Below are positions 18,573 through 27,627 of a DNA stretch of 64,000 nt, piece by piece (within the stretch, counting starts at the first letter, position 1; the number at the start of each line of letters is the position of its first letter). The DNA is from Mucilaginibacter robiniae (GTDB lineage: Bacteria > Bacteroidota > Bacteroidia > Sphingobacteriales > Sphingobacteriaceae): contig NZ_CP051682.1 of the NCBI RefSeq assembly GCF_012849215.1, positions 682,001 through 746,000 on the forward strand. Reading direction: 5' to 3'. A program made the position numbers and the translations under genes. Under the pieces are notes generated by a model, which had not been told where the DNA came from, ran no database searches, and saw only the letters and a list, made by a program, of their open reading frames with translations.

Positions 18573-21383
18573 TTAGTCGGCATTAGTTTCTGCCATTTTT
18601 TTAGTAGTTTCTTTAATATCCTGCTTTTGTTGCTGACTTACTGGTGCTTCAAAAGCTTTAGAAATAATTTGCATTTGCTGTGCACTGTGCTGTTTGGCAT
18701 AACCTGTAGCGGTGCTGGCAGCTTCGTTGCGTGATATTACTTCCAATTGCAAATCACCCTTCCGGAACTTACGGCACAGATATGGCCAGGCACCCATATT
18801 TTCTGGTTCTTCCTGAACCCAGAAGAAATCTTGAGCTTGGTTGTATTTGGCTTTTACCTCTTCCATTTGTTTTACCGGAGTTGGGTAGAGCTGCTCCAAA
18901 CGTACAATTGCTACGTCAGCGCGTTTGTCAGATTGCTGTTTTTCTAACAGTTCGTAGTAAATTTTACCAGTACAGAACAGTACGCGTTTTACCTGAGCTG
19001 CATCAGCTGAGTTATCATCAATTAACGGTTGGAAACCACCTTGTGTAAATTCTTCCAGCTTAGATACGCACATTGGGTGGCGCAATAAACTTTTCGGTGT
19101 AAACACTATTAGCGGTTTACGGAAGTCTCGATGTAATTGACGACGCAGAATATGGAAGAAGTTAGCTGGCGTAGTACAGTTAGCTACCTGAATGTTATTA
19201 TCAGCGCAAAGCTCCATAAAACGCTCAATACGGGCTGATGAGTGTTCTGGCCCCTGGCCTTCGTAGCCGTGAGGCAGCAACATTACTAAACCGTTGCCAC
19301 GTTGCCATTTAGTTTCGGCACTCACTATGTACTGGTCAACAATAATTTGGGCGCCGTTGAAGAAGTCGCCAAACTGTGCTTCCCAAATAGTTAAAGCATC
19401 CGGGTAAGCTAAAGCGTAACCATATTCATAACCCAATACACCATATTCAGAAAGTAAAGAGTTATAAATACTGAATTTAGCTTCCGCTCCTAAAGCATTC
19501 ATTGGTGTGTACTCCTCATCAGTATCAGGCAAGGTAATTACAGCATGACGGTGAGAGAACGTACCACGTTTCACATCCTCGCCGCTTAAACGTACCGGAT
19601 GGCCTTCTTTCAGCAAGCTGCCGTAAGCCATCAATTCGCCCATAGCCCAATCAAACGAATGAGTTTCGTTCACCATTTTGCGACGGTCTTCAAACAGTTT
19701 TTCAATTTTCTTGAAATACTGTTTACCAGCCGGTAAATCGGTTAAAGTTTTACCAATTTCCAGCAGTTCAGCTTCACTGATTGCCGTATCGGCAGGTGCA
19801 GCTACTTCTTGTTGTGTAGCCAAGTGCAAGCCTTCCCAAGCGCCGGCAAACATCGGCTTCGTTTCGGTGAAACGCTCTACAGATTTGGTTTCATTCAGCT
19901 TTTCCTGTAATAAATCACGGAAGCTTTTTTCCATCTCTTTAGCCAGGCTAGCATCTACGCTGCCTTGCGCTAATAGTTTCTGGTTATAAATTTCGCGCGG
20001 ATTTGGGTGCGCTTCAATAGCCTTGTATAATACCGGTTGTGTAAATTTAGGCTCATCCGATTCGTTATGACCGTATCTGCGGTAGCATAAAATGTCAATG
20101 AATACGTCTTCGCTGAACTCCTGACGATATTCCATCGCCATATTAACTACATAAACCAGCGCTTCAGCATCATCACCGTTTACGTGAAATACTGGTGATA
20201 ATACGGTTTTAGCCACATCCGTACAGTAAGTACTTGAACGGGCATCTTTATAGTTGGTGGTAAAACCAATTTGATTATTGATAACCAGGTGCACAGTGCC
20301 ACCGGTTTTATAACCATCCAGTTTTTCCATTTGCAATACTTCGTAAACGATACCCTGACCGGCTACCGAAGCATCACCATGTATTAATATAGGTGCAATT
20401 TTCTTGTTATCACCCAAGTATTTACCATCAATTTTGGCGCGGGTTAAACCTTCCACTACCGGGTCAACTGCTTCCAGGTGCGATGGGTTAGGGCATAAAC
20501 TCAGGTGTACTTTTTTACCGATAGTAGTTTCTACATCGGTTGAGTAACCTAGGTGATACTTTACGTCGCCACCAAAAGGTGAATCCAGATCGTAGTTTTT
20601 ACCTTCAAACTCTGAGAATATCTCTTTGTAGGTCTTATTCAAAATATTGGCCAGCACATTTAAGCGGCCACGGTGAGCCATACCGATGGTAAACTCTTCA
20701 ATACCTAATTGTGAACCTTTTTCGATAACAGAATCTAACGCAGGAATTAAAGATTCAGCACCTTCCAGTGAAAAACGTTTCTGACCTAAAAACTTAGTAC
20801 CTAAAAAGCTTTCAAACACTACGGCTTGGTTCAGCTTGTTCAAGATGCGTTTCTTTTCGTCGATAGAGAAAGAAGGCTGGTTACGCTGACGCTCCATCCG
20901 ATCTTCAAACCATTTGGTTTTTATCGGATTACGGATGTACTTGTACTCCGCACCAATAGATTGACAGTAAGTATCTTCCAGCAGCTGGCGAATATCGCGC
21001 AGTTTGGCCTGACCTAAGCCTACTTCCACACCTGCGTTGAAAACAGTATCGAGGTCTGCCTCGCTCAAGCCAAAAGTTTCCAGTTCTTTGCCTGGATAAT
21101 ACTTGCGGCGATCGCGTACGGGGTTAGTGTGGGTAAACAGGTGTCCGCGGCTGCGGTAACCGTTTATCATGTTCAGCACGTTAATTTCTTTTAAAACGTG
21201 CTCAGGCGTTCCACCTGTTGTTGCTTCCGGTGCTGACTGCAGCCCGGTATCTTTGCCGAAATCAAAGCCTTCAAAAAACTTTTGCCAGCCATAATCAACC
21301 GATTCTGGGTCTTGTTGATAAGCTTCGTATAAAGAGTTTATATAGGCAGCGTTCCCGCTATTGATGTAGTTATGACGATCCAT
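18573..21383 (-). CDS. odhA: 2-oxoglutarate dehydrogenase E1 component
   Basis: OdhA decarboxylates 2-oxoglutarate with thiamine diphosphate and passes the succinyl group to OdhB lipoate, a TCA-cycle step. The 936 residues are full length. The N-terminus ([26 protein letters not shown]) is the E2-binding segment. Later come [32 protein letters not shown], the ThDP-binding GHNESDEP region, and [18 protein letters not shown] in the C-terminal domain. It is followed by odhB, so the two form an operon. A -7 box at 21409-21416 drives it. The E3 subunit gene is not in the window. Confidence 0.97.
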   Translation of the reverse strand: MDRHNYINSGNAAYINSLYEAYQQDPESVDYGWQKFFEGFDFGKDTGLQSAPEATTGGTPEHVLKEINVLNMINGYRSRGHLFTHTNPVRDRRKYYPGKELETFGLSEADLDTVFNAGVEVGLGQAKLRDIRQLLEDTYCQSIGAEYKYIRNPIKTKWFEDRMERQRNQPSFSIDEKKRILNKLNQAVVFESFLGTKFLGQKRFSLEGAESLIPALDSVIEKGSQLGIEEFTIGMAHRGRLNVLANILNKTYKEIFSEFEGKNYDLDSPFGGDVKYHLGYSTDVETTIGKKVHLSLCPNPSHLEAVDPVVEGLTRAKIDGKYLGDNKKIAPILIHGDASVAGQGIVYEVLQMEKLDGYKTGGTVHLVINNQIGFTTNYKDARSSTYCTDVAKTVLSPVFHVNGDDAEALVYVVNMAMEYRQEFSEDVFIDILCYRRYGHNESDEPKFTQPVLYKAIEAHPNPREIYNQKLLAQGSVDASLAKEMEKSFRDLLQEKLNETKSVERFTETKPMFAGAWEGLHLATQQEVAAPADTAISEAELLEIGKTLTDLPAGKQYFKKIEKLFEDRRKMVNETHSFDWAMGELMAYGSLLKEGHPVRLSGEDVKRGTFSHRHAVITLPDTDEEYTPMNALGAEAKFSIYNSLLSEYGVLGYEYGYALAYPDALTIWEAQFGDFFNGAQIIVDQYIVSAETKWQRGNGLVMLLPHGYEGQGPEHSSARIERFMELCADNNIQVANCTTPANFFHILRRQLHRDFRKPLIVFTPKSLLRHPMCVSKLEEFTQGGFQPLIDDNSADAAQVKRVLFCTGKIYYELLEKQQSDKRADVAIVRLEQLYPTPVKQMEEVKAKYNQAQDFFWVQEEPENMGAWPYLCRKFRKGDLQLEVISRNEAASTATGYAKQHSAQQMQIISKAFEAPVSQQQKQDIKETTKKMAETNAD

Positions 21384-21408
21384 CTGAAAACCAATCTGTA
21401 AAACGGTA

Positions 21409-21416
21409 CAAAACTA
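21409..21416 (-). promoter_or_regulatory. -7 promoter box of odhA
   Basis: The minus strand reads TAGTTTTG, an exact TAnnTTTG match, 26 bases before the odhA ATG. Confidence 0.6.
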
Positions 21417-21590
21417 ATAACTTATACCGTAAGTTACACGGTTTTATTTGCAATTGGTTTTTTAAATATTATATTTTGCATTCTGCACACCAAAGAAATA
21501 GTTACGCCGGCTGCTTGCTTTTCATTAAAAGTGCATTTACAAGCATTAATAAGTGTATTTACGACAATTGATAGCCGCGGAGCTGCCGAT

Positions 21591-22325
21591 TTAAACCGTT
21601 CCGGCTTCAGACTGATTTTTGTTTTCGCGTATCATAGTTACCAGTTCCATCACCTCCCAGGCATCCTCAATCCGGAAATTACCACTTCGGGTACGTCGTA
21701 ATCTGGATAAGTAAGCTCCACTATTTACCGCTTTACCAAAATCATTCACCAGCGAACGGATGTAAGTGCCTTTGCTGCATACCACTCTAAAATCAACTTC
21801 GGGCAGTTCAATACGGGTAAGCTCAAATTCAGTAATAGTTACCTGGCGCGATTTGAGTTCCACTTCTTCACCCCGGCGCGCCTTTTCATATAAACGTTCG
21901 CCATTTTGCTTAATAGCGGAGTGTGCTGGCGGGTACTGATCAATAAGCCCCATAAACTGCTCACAGGCTTGTTTCAGATATTTTTCATTTAAATGAGTAA
22001 TATCATAGGTTTGATCCACTTCAGTTTCCAAATCATAAGAAGGTGTGGTGCCCCCTAAGGTCATGGTACCGGTGTATTCTTTTTCTTCCGCCTGGAAAGA
22101 ATCGATCTGTTTGGTCATTTTACCGGTACAAACGATAAGTAAACCGGTAGCTAATGGGTCAAGCGTGCCGGCATGTCCTACTTTTAGCTTTAATGGCTTA
22201 AAGGCATTACGCACTTTGCCTACAATATCAAAGCTGGTCCAACGGTAAGGCTTGTTAATTAACAACAGTTCGCCTTCTGCAAAATTAAAATCCTTTGACT
22301 TAGAATGATTCGTTTGTTCGCTCAA
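21591..22325 (-). CDS. truB: tRNA pseudouridine(55) synthase
   Basis: TruB makes pseudouridine 55 in the T-loop of most tRNAs. The 244-residue protein has KPYRWTSFDIVGKVRN at the N-terminus, then GHAGTLDPLATGLLIVC with catalytic Asp56, YPPAHSAIKQNGERLYEKAR, and CSKGTYIRSLVNDFG. It lacks a long PUA domain, as in short bacterial forms. In many Bacteroidota truB directly follows ftsX-DUF3098-uppP. Here the same strand carries that cluster about 10 kb away, so the link has been broken by inserted genes. A perfect -7 box precedes the start. Confidence 0.95.
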   Translation of the reverse strand: MSEQTNHSKSKDFNFAEGELLLINKPYRWTSFDIVGKVRNAFKPLKLKVGHAGTLDPLATGLLIVCTGKMTKQIDSFQAEEKEYTGTMTLGGTTPSYDLETEVDQTYDITHLNEKYLKQACEQFMGLIDQYPPAHSAIKQNGERLYEKARRGEEVELKSRQVTITEFELTRIELPEVDFRVVCSKGTYIRSLVNDFGKAVNSGAYLSRLRRTRSGNFRIEDAWEVMELVTMIRENKNQSEAGTV

Positions 22326-22344
22326 TGGTATATCAAATAAAATG

Positions 22345-22352
22345 CAAAGATA
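22345..22352 (-). promoter_or_regulatory. -7 promoter box of truB
   Basis: The minus strand reads TATCTTTG, an exact TAnnTTTG match, 20 bases before the truB ATG. Confidence 0.65.
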
Positions 22353-22454
22353 AGGAACATAAATTAGAGCAGAAACTCGGGCATAATTAGCTGCTTACTT
22401 TTATATTACCATGTTATTTTATATTATTACAACATCTAAAAATACTTAAACCAC

Positions 22455-22856
22455 ATGGTACAAAAAACTTCAAACGCCTTTATTGCTGCTTCATGGATTG
22501 CCTTAGGTGCCGGAATGATTGGTTTCATTGTTGGCTTAACCCGCGCAAGCATGGCGCTTAATGAGAAAGGGTATTATTTCACCGTTTTGATGTATGGCTT
22601 ATTTTCGGCAGTTTCGGTACAAAAAAGCGTACGCGACCGCTTAGAAGGTATTTCGGTAACTGATATATACTACGGGTTAAGCTGGTTTTCTACCCTTTTG
22701 GCAATTGTACTACTAACCGTGGGTTTATGGAATGCCACATTGCTGCCTAGCGAAAAAGGATTCTATGCTTTTTCATTTCTGCTGGCTTTGTTTGGCGCTA
22801 TTGCCGTACAGAAAAACACACGTGATAATGCACAGTTGGATAAAGATAAAGTATAA
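22455..22856 (+). CDS. YiaA/YiaB family inner membrane protein
   Basis: The 133-residue protein consists of two copies of a two-helix YiaAB unit. Each has a hydrophobic hairpin, an EKGYYF or EKGFYAF turn, and a closing VQKSVRDR or VQKNTRDN segment. Four membrane helices are predicted. The family function is unknown. The gene ends six bases before the convergent deacetylase gene, leaving no room for a separate terminator. Confidence 0.85.
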   Translation: MVQKTSNAFIAASWIALGAGMIGFIVGLTRASMALNEKGYYFTVLMYGLFSAVSVQKSVRDRLEGISVTDIYYGLSWFSTLLAIVLLTVGLWNATLLPSEKGFYAFSFLLALFGAIAVQKNTRDNAQLDKDKV

Positions 22857-22862
22857 TTTTTT

Positions 22863-23483
22863 TTAACTTAGCTTTCCAAAACTATATCCGGCTTTACTCC
22901 AAACCTCTAAAGCTTTAGGTAATACATATTCCAACCGATTAAATGCTTTTAAACTATCGTGAAACACGATGATAGATCCATTTTCGGTATGTTTTAAAAC
23001 ATTTTGCAAACACTGATCTGGCTTTAAAGCCAGATCAAAATCGCCACTCAGCACATCCCACATAATTAAGTTCAGGCTAGGCTTAAGTACTTGCAGTTGC
23101 TTAATCTGCGAACGTTTAATGCGACCATAAGGTGGCCTGAAAAGGTTGGTTTGTAACATTTGGTCAGCCTGTTCAAAATTATCTATATAAACCTTATCCT
23201 CTGTTTCCCAGCCTTTCAGATGGTTGAAAGTATGATTACCTATGGCATGACCTGCTTCTTGTACCTGTTTGAAAATAGCCGGATGTTTCTGCACATTATC
23301 ACCAATACAAAAAAACGTAGCCAATGCATTATGTTGTTGCAAGGTTTTTAGCACAAAGGGCGTTACAACAGGTATGGGCCCATCATCAAAAGTAATATAG
23401 ATAACCTTTTCGGCTCTGCTTTGGTTCCAAGTGAGTTGTGGATAAAGCTTTTTGAGCAGCCAAGGCGTTTTTACCAGGTACAT
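22863..23483 (-). CDS. Polysaccharide deacetylase (NodB domain)
   Basis: The 206-residue enzyme is a carbohydrate esterase family 4 NodB domain. TFDDGP near residue 31 gives the catalytic and first metal Asp, GNHTFNH near 82 gives the metal His pair, and FRPPYGR near 116 and the late IIVFHDS complete the active site. Such enzymes remove N-acetyl groups from peptidoglycan or exopolysaccharide. No cleavable signal is clear; a short N-terminal hydrophobic stretch may allow membrane contact. The gene starts next to a repeat element that fills the gap to gpsA. Confidence 0.9.
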   Translation of the reverse strand: MYLVKTPWLLKKLYPQLTWNQSRAEKVIYITFDDGPIPVVTPFVLKTLQQHNALATFFCIGDNVQKHPAIFKQVQEAGHAIGNHTFNHLKGWETEDKVYIDNFEQADQMLQTNLFRPPYGRIKRSQIKQLQVLKPSLNLIMWDVLSGDFDLALKPDQCLQNVLKHTENGSIIVFHDSLKAFNRLEYVLPKALEVWSKAGYSFGKLS

Positions 23484-23498
23484 GCAGCAAATTAAGCC

Positions 23499-23740
23499 AT
23501 TTTAGTTGGATAGTGAGTGGAGAATGGACAATAGTTAGTAGTTAGTAGTTAGTAGTTAGTAGTTCTTAAAACAATTAAATTGTTTTCCTATTGAACAACT
23601 CATTAACCATTAACCATTAACCATTAACCATTAACCATTAACCATTAACCATTAACCATTAACCATTAACCATTAACCATTAACCATTAACCATTAACCA
23701 TTAACCATTAACCATTAACCACTCACTATTCAACTAAAAT
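23499..23740. repeat. MITE-like hairpin element with heptamer arrays
   Basis: A 22-bp terminal inverted repeat (23499-23520 and 23719-23740) matches at 21 of 22 positions. The left arm holds four exact copies of AGTTAGT (23533-23560). A small palindrome AAAACAATT-A-AATTGTTTT (23568-23586) lies near the middle. The right arm is an array of 17 exact CATTAAC copies. The whole can fold into a long imperfect hairpin. No transposase is encoded. It separates the divergent deacetylase and gpsA genes. Confidence 0.75.
23601..23719. repeat. Tandem repeat, 17 copies of a 7-bp unit
   Basis: The unit CATTAAC repeats 17 times without a single change. Copy number is likely to vary by slippage. The array ends 38 bases before the gpsA ATG, so changes in length would alter the gpsA upstream region but not any reading frame. 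Confidence 0.95.
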
Positions 23741-23757
23741 ACTTTACTTTGCACCAC

Positions 23758-24765
23758 ATGCAAGGGCATAATAATACCATTTTAGTAGTAGGCGGCGGCA
23801 GTTGGGCAACAGCCAACATCAAAATGTTGCTGGATAATACTACAGAGAAGAAAGTTTTTTGGTGGATGCGGAACGAACATGCAGTCGAACATCTGCACAA
23901 ATTTGGGCATAACCCTAGTTACCTCAGTTCAGTTGAAGTAAAGCTCCCGGCTTCTCATATTTCCACGCATCTAAAAAGCTTGCTTGAGCAGGCCGAATTT
24001 GTATTGTTGAATGTACCTGCTGCTTTCTTGAAGGATGCCCTAAAAGGTACTACGCCAGCCGACTTAGCCGGTAAAAAAATAATTTCGGCTATTAAAGGTA
24101 TTGTACCTGATGAAAACTTGATTATAGGCGAGTTCATGCACAAGTATTACGAAATACCGCTGGATCATTTTTTGGTAATTAGCGGCCCATGCCATGCGGA
24201 GGAAGTAGCGTTGGAAAAGTTATCGTACTTAACTATTGCTTCGCCAGATACAGAATTGGCTACTCGCTTTGCCAGTATGCTGAGTACCCGCTATATCAAA
24301 ACTGTAGTTTCTGAAGATATTTACGGTACCGAATACGCTGCTGTACTTAAAAACATTTATGCGGTAGCCAGCGGCATTTGCCACGGTATTGGTTATGGCG
24401 ATAATTTTCAATCGGTATTGATCTCGAATGCTATTCGTGAGATGAAAGATTTTACCGATGCGGTACATCCTATTGAGCGTGACATTAAAGAATCAGCCTA
24501 CCTGGGCGACTTATTGGTAACTGCTTATTCACAGTTTAGCCGTAACCGAACTTTTGGTAATATGATTGGTAAAGGTTATACGGTAACCTCGGCACAACTA
24601 GAAATGAATATGGTGGCTGAGGGCTATTATGCAGTAAATTGCCTACACCAAGTAAATAAACAATACAAAGTAAATATGCCTATTTGTGAGGCTGTATACC
24701 GCATTTTGTATAAAAAACGCTCGCCAATACACGAAATGAAATTTTTGGCAGAACAATTGAGTTAA
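23758..24765 (+). CDS. gpsA: NAD(P)-dependent glycerol-3-phosphate dehydrogenase
   Basis: GpsA reduces dihydroxyacetone phosphate to sn-glycerol 3-phosphate for phospholipid synthesis. The 335 residues include the dinucleotide-binding VVGGGSWATAN, ISAIKGI, SGPCHAEEVA, and the catalytic Lys in AAVLKNIYAVASGI. A TTG at 23749 could extend the frame by three residues, but a -7-like box (TTACTTTG, 23744-23751) overlaps it. ATG 23758 is therefore chosen, and the mRNA may be almost leaderless. The adjoining 17-copy heptamer array could affect its expression. Confidence 0.95.
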   Translation: MQGHNNTILVVGGGSWATANIKMLLDNTTEKKVFWWMRNEHAVEHLHKFGHNPSYLSSVEVKLPASHISTHLKSLLEQAEFVLLNVPAAFLKDALKGTTPADLAGKKIISAIKGIVPDENLIIGEFMHKYYEIPLDHFLVISGPCHAEEVALEKLSYLTIASPDTELATRFASMLSTRYIKTVVSEDIYGTEYAAVLKNIYAVASGICHGIGYGDNFQSVLISNAIREMKDFTDAVHPIERDIKESAYLGDLLVTAYSQFSRNRTFGNMIGKGYTVTSAQLEMNMVAEGYYAVNCLHQVNKQYKVNMPICEAVYRILYKKRSPIHEMKFLAEQLS

Positions 24766-24792
24766 TTCGAGAAATTAATTTCAATTGAAACC

Positions 24793-25086
24793 ATGAAAAA
24801 CGTATTTAAAGTAGCACTGCTGGCAACAGGTTTATTTGTTGCTGCGCAAACACAAGCTCAAGTAGTAAAAAAAACAGAACATGCTATCGGTAGAACTGCT
24901 ACCAAAGTAGGTCATAAAACATCTGAGTTAGCATCAAAAGGTAGCTCGGCTATAGTAGATAAGAAATATGATGGCAAAGGTCGTTATGGTGAAACTGTGT
25001 ACATCGATAAACACTCACGTTACTACTATGTAAACAAACGCGGTCACCGTGTATATGTAAAAGGATCTTACTTAAGACATATGTAA
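24793..25086 (+). CDS. Small exported basic, Tyr-rich protein
   Basis: The 97-residue protein has a signal peptide (about 1-22, ending TQA-Q). An amphipathic helical stretch rich in Lys and Ala follows (about 25-56). The basic aromatic tail contains YDGKGRYGETVYIDK, then HSRYYYVNKRGHRVYV. I recognise no named family. The tail looks suited to binding nucleic acid or acidic polymers, but that is only an impression. It follows gpsA by 27 bases and may be cotranscribed. A clean hairpin terminator follows its stop. Confidence 0.6.
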   Translation: MKNVFKVALLATGLFVAAQTQAQVVKKTEHAIGRTATKVGHKTSELASKGSSAIVDKKYDGKGRYGETVYIDKHSRYYYVNKRGHRVYVKGSYLRHM

Positions 25087-25093
25087 TACCTCT

Positions 25094-25122
25094 TTCAGCA
25101 CCTGCAATAAGCAGGTGCTGAA
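25094..25122 (+). terminator. Hairpin terminator after the 24.8 kb small gene
   Basis: TTCAGCACCTGC (25094-25105) pairs perfectly with GCAGGTGCTGAA (25111-25122) with a 5-nt loop. The T-run is weak. Confidence 0.6.
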
Positions 25123-25147
25123 TTATTTGCCTCTACCCCCGTATATC

Positions 25148-25468
25148 ATGAAAAACTTTGCATTGGTATTTGTACATATAGTTTGTGCACTAATACTTAT
25201 TTCGGCTGCTTGTTCAAAATCTCCACATAGGAATTTCAAAGGAAACTGGCATACCCAAGATGGGCATGCTCAATTGAAAATTACGGATAAAGATTTTTTT
25301 CTGGTGAATGATTCACCAGCACCGGAAGATTATTTCATGAAGGGTGATACGGTTTATACCTCATTTGAAGGCAACCAGCCTTATACACGCTATGTAATAC
25401 AAAAGCTGGATGACCATCATTTAACTCTCCTATTTCCAGATTCGGTACCGGTTAGTTTTGTGCGTTAA
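25148..25468 (+). CDS. Small putative lipoprotein
   Basis: From ATG 25148 the protein has 106 residues, with a signal ending in LISAAC, so lipidation at Cys20 is expected. An earlier in-frame start would add residues that do not fit a signal peptide. The mature part, beginning SKSPHRNFKGNWHTQDGHAQLKITDKDFFL, resembles small beta-barrel lipocalin-like lipoproteins, but I cannot name a family. It lies between two hairpin terminators, so it is its own transcription unit. Confidence 0.6.
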   Translation: MKNFALVFVHIVCALILISAACSKSPHRNFKGNWHTQDGHAQLKITDKDFFLVNDSPAPEDYFMKGDTVYTSFEGNQPYTRYVIQKLDDHHLTLLFPDSVPVSFVR

Positions 25469-25473
25469 AAACA

Positions 25474-25500
25474 AAAGCCTCCCCGAAACAGGAAGGCTTT
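25474..25500 (+). terminator. Terminator after the small lipoprotein gene
   Basis: AAAGCCT (25474-25480) and CC pair with GG and AGGCTTT (25494-25500), with one mismatch. It is the downstream boundary of the lipoprotein gene. Confidence 0.55.
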
Positions 25501-25522
25501 GCTAACTAAACTAAAACTAAAC

Positions 25523-25540
25523 GCTTCAGCAAACTGAAGC
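25523..25540 (-). terminator. Hairpin after the DeaD-type helicase gene
   Basis: GCTTCAG (25523-25529) pairs with CTGAAGC (25534-25540) across a 4-nt loop, just after the minus-strand helicase stop. A modest terminator. Confidence 0.5.
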
Positions 25541-25552
25541 TAAAAAACTAAA

Positions 25553-27346
25553 TTAATACCGCTTGCGGCGCTCACCCCGATCTTCACGGCGTTTGCCTGA
25601 AAAATCGCGGAAGCCTGAGCCACTACGCTCATTACCGCGGGTGTTACTACCGCCATCGCGCCGGGAACCACCTTCACGTTTTTTATAATTAGACGCACCA
25701 CCACGACTTTCGTTACGGTCACCATCAGCAGAAATTTCAATTCTTACCTGACGACCTTTAAAATCAGCCTCTTTGAAGCTGGCGAAAGCACGGTCAACAT
25801 CAGCATTTGGCACTTCAATAAAGGAATAAACACCTTTTACATCAATTTTTCCAATGGTACGGCCAACTAACCCGGTTTGATTACAGAAGTAGCCCAGCAA
25901 ATCACCGCGGCCAAAACCATCTACCGAACCCAGGTTAATGAATAAGCGGGTAAAATCAGCACGTGTTCCGGTACGTGGGAAACGCTCGCCGCCTTCGCGT
26001 GAAGCGCGGGTATCTTCCGGCACGTTCAAATCAGGTGCATCTTTATAGTAAGCCAAGAAGCTGTTAAACTCAATTGAAGCAAAACGCTTAATCAAATCTT
26101 CTTTGCTCAAATCAGCAAACTCATCCATAATGCGTGGCAGGTACTGATCAATTTGTTGCTCATTAACCTCTACGTTATGCACTTTATGAATTAAGCCAAA
26201 CAGTTGTTTTTCGCAAACCTCAAAGCCGGTTGGTACTTCGGCTTTAATAAAGCGTTTGCCAATTACTTTTTCAATCTGGCGTATTTTACCAATTTCTTTA
26301 GAGTTGATGATAGAGATAGACACCCCTGTTTTGCCGGCACGTGCAGTACGGCCGCTACGGTGGGTATAATTCTCAATTTCATCAGGCAATGAATAGTTAA
26401 TAACGTGAGTTACATCATTCACGTCAATACCACGTGCAGCTACGTCGGTTGCAATCAGCAATTGCAGGCTGCGCTCGCGGTAGCGTTTCATTACCTTATC
26501 ACGTTGTTGCTGCGAAAGGTCGCCGTGTAAAGAATCGGCATTGTAACCATCTTTAATCAGCGCTTCGGCAATTTCCTGAGTTTCAATTTTAGTACGGCAA
26601 AATACGATACCGAAAATTTCAGGGTTAAAATCAACAATACGTTTAAAAGCGGCATACTTATCACGGGCACGTACTACATAATATTCGTGCTCAATGTTAG
26701 CATTACCCGTATTTTTCGCGCCCATAGTTAACTCGTATGGGTCGGTCATATACTTTTTAGAAATGCGGCGTACTTCGCTTGGCATAGTGGCTGAAAACAG
26801 CCATGTTTTTTTATCCTCGGGCGTGGTGGATAAGATACTATCAATGTCTTCCTGAAAGCCCATGTTGAGCATTTCATCAGCTTCATCCAGTACTACATAC
26901 TGCACTTGTGAAAAATCAATAGCATTGCGGTTGATGATATCGAGCATACGGCCCGGTGTAGCAACAACAATTTGTACGCCGCGTTTAATCTGGCGTAACT
27001 GATCTGAAATACTGGCACCGCCGTAAACAGCCACAACGTGTACGTTGCTCATGTTTTTGGCGTAATTTTTCAAATCATTAGTGATTTGTAAGCAAAGTTC
27101 GCGTGTAGGGCACAAAATAAGTGCCTGCGGATAATTTTCTTCAAAATCCAGCAGCTCCAATAATGGTAAGCCAAAAGCAGCAGTTTTTCCGGTCCCGGTT
27201 TGGGCTAATCCGACAAAATCGTTGCTGCCTGTTAACAATACCGGAATTGACTGTTCCTGGATTGGCGTAGGATTTTCAAATCCTAACTCAGAGATGGCAT
27301 TAACAATATCATGACGGATTCCCAGTTCAATAAATGGGTTGTTCAT
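25553..27346 (-). CDS. DEAD-box RNA helicase, DeaD/CsdA type with DbpA-like RNA-binding domain
   Basis: The 597-residue helicase has all DEAD-box motifs: [18 protein letters not shown] (48-55), PTRELCLQ, TPGRM, DEADEML, SATMPS, ARGIDV and HRSGRTARAG. An RNA-recognition domain of the DbpA type follows (about 465-540, FTRLFINLGSVDGFGRGDLLG). The last 60 residues are Arg/Gly rich. This layout is that of DeaD/CsdA, which acts in cold-shock ribosome assembly and mRNA decay. A perfect promoter and a leader hairpin precede the gene. It is distinct from the shorter RhlE-type helicase at 9.9 kb. Confidence 0.93.
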   Translation of the reverse strand: MNNPFIELGIRHDIVNAISELGFENPTPIQEQSIPVLLTGSNDFVGLAQTGTGKTAAFGLPLLELLDFEENYPQALILCPTRELCLQITNDLKNYAKNMSNVHVVAVYGGASISDQLRQIKRGVQIVVATPGRMLDIINRNAIDFSQVQYVVLDEADEMLNMGFQEDIDSILSTTPEDKKTWLFSATMPSEVRRISKKYMTDPYELTMGAKNTGNANIEHEYYVVRARDKYAAFKRIVDFNPEIFGIVFCRTKIETQEIAEALIKDGYNADSLHGDLSQQQRDKVMKRYRERSLQLLIATDVAARGIDVNDVTHVINYSLPDEIENYTHRSGRTARAGKTGVSISIINSKEIGKIRQIEKVIGKRFIKAEVPTGFEVCEKQLFGLIHKVHNVEVNEQQIDQYLPRIMDEFADLSKEDLIKRFASIEFNSFLAYYKDAPDLNVPEDTRASREGGERFPRTGTRADFTRLFINLGSVDGFGRGDLLGYFCNQTGLVGRTIGKIDVKGVYSFIEVPNADVDRAFASFKEADFKGRQVRIEISADGDRNESRGGASNYKKREGGSRRDGGSNTRGNERSGSGFRDFSGKRREDRGERRKRY

Positions 27347-27361
27347 GAATTAAAATAACGA

Positions 27362-27381
27362 ATTTAGCAACATCGCTAAAT
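27362..27381 (-). other. Hairpin at the start of the DeaD-type helicase leader
   Basis: ATTTAGC (27362-27368) pairs perfectly with GCTAAAT (27375-27381). The structure begins right at the predicted transcription start. The RhlE-type helicase at 9.9 kb also has a leader hairpin. Confidence 0.4.
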
Positions 27382-27387
27382 CGGGTG

Positions 27388-27418
27388 CAAAAGTACAAAA
27401 AAATAACCCCGTTTCAAA
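27388..27418 (-). promoter_or_regulatory. Complete Bacteroidota promoter of the DeaD-type helicase
   Basis: On the minus strand TTTG (27418-27415) is followed after exactly 19 bases by TACTTTTG (27395-27388). This fits the TTTG-N17-23-TAnnTTTG consensus and is the best promoter match in the window. Confidence 0.75.
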
Positions 27419-27627
27419 TACCTGAACCAAAATGAGATTGAAGTGATAATCAACGCAGCTCCATCCATGAAAAATGTTGACTATCAATAACATAATTACA
27501 TACATCAAGCTTGGTGAACACTTACGCAACAATATAGCTTTTTCGGAATAAGGAATGCGGTTGTTATACTTCATACTTTTACACAATTGTTGAATATCTG
27601 CATAAATAATTTCTGATATTTAGCCAG

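Noticed and set aside
23601..23719. Array of regular repeats that might be taken for a CRISPR
   Set aside because: The unit is only 7 bases and there are no spacers; it is a simple tandem repeat with no cas genes nearby.
27350..27586. Minus-strand frame of 78 codons upstream of the DeaD-type helicase
   Set aside because: It would run through the helicase promoter and leader and has no family resemblance.
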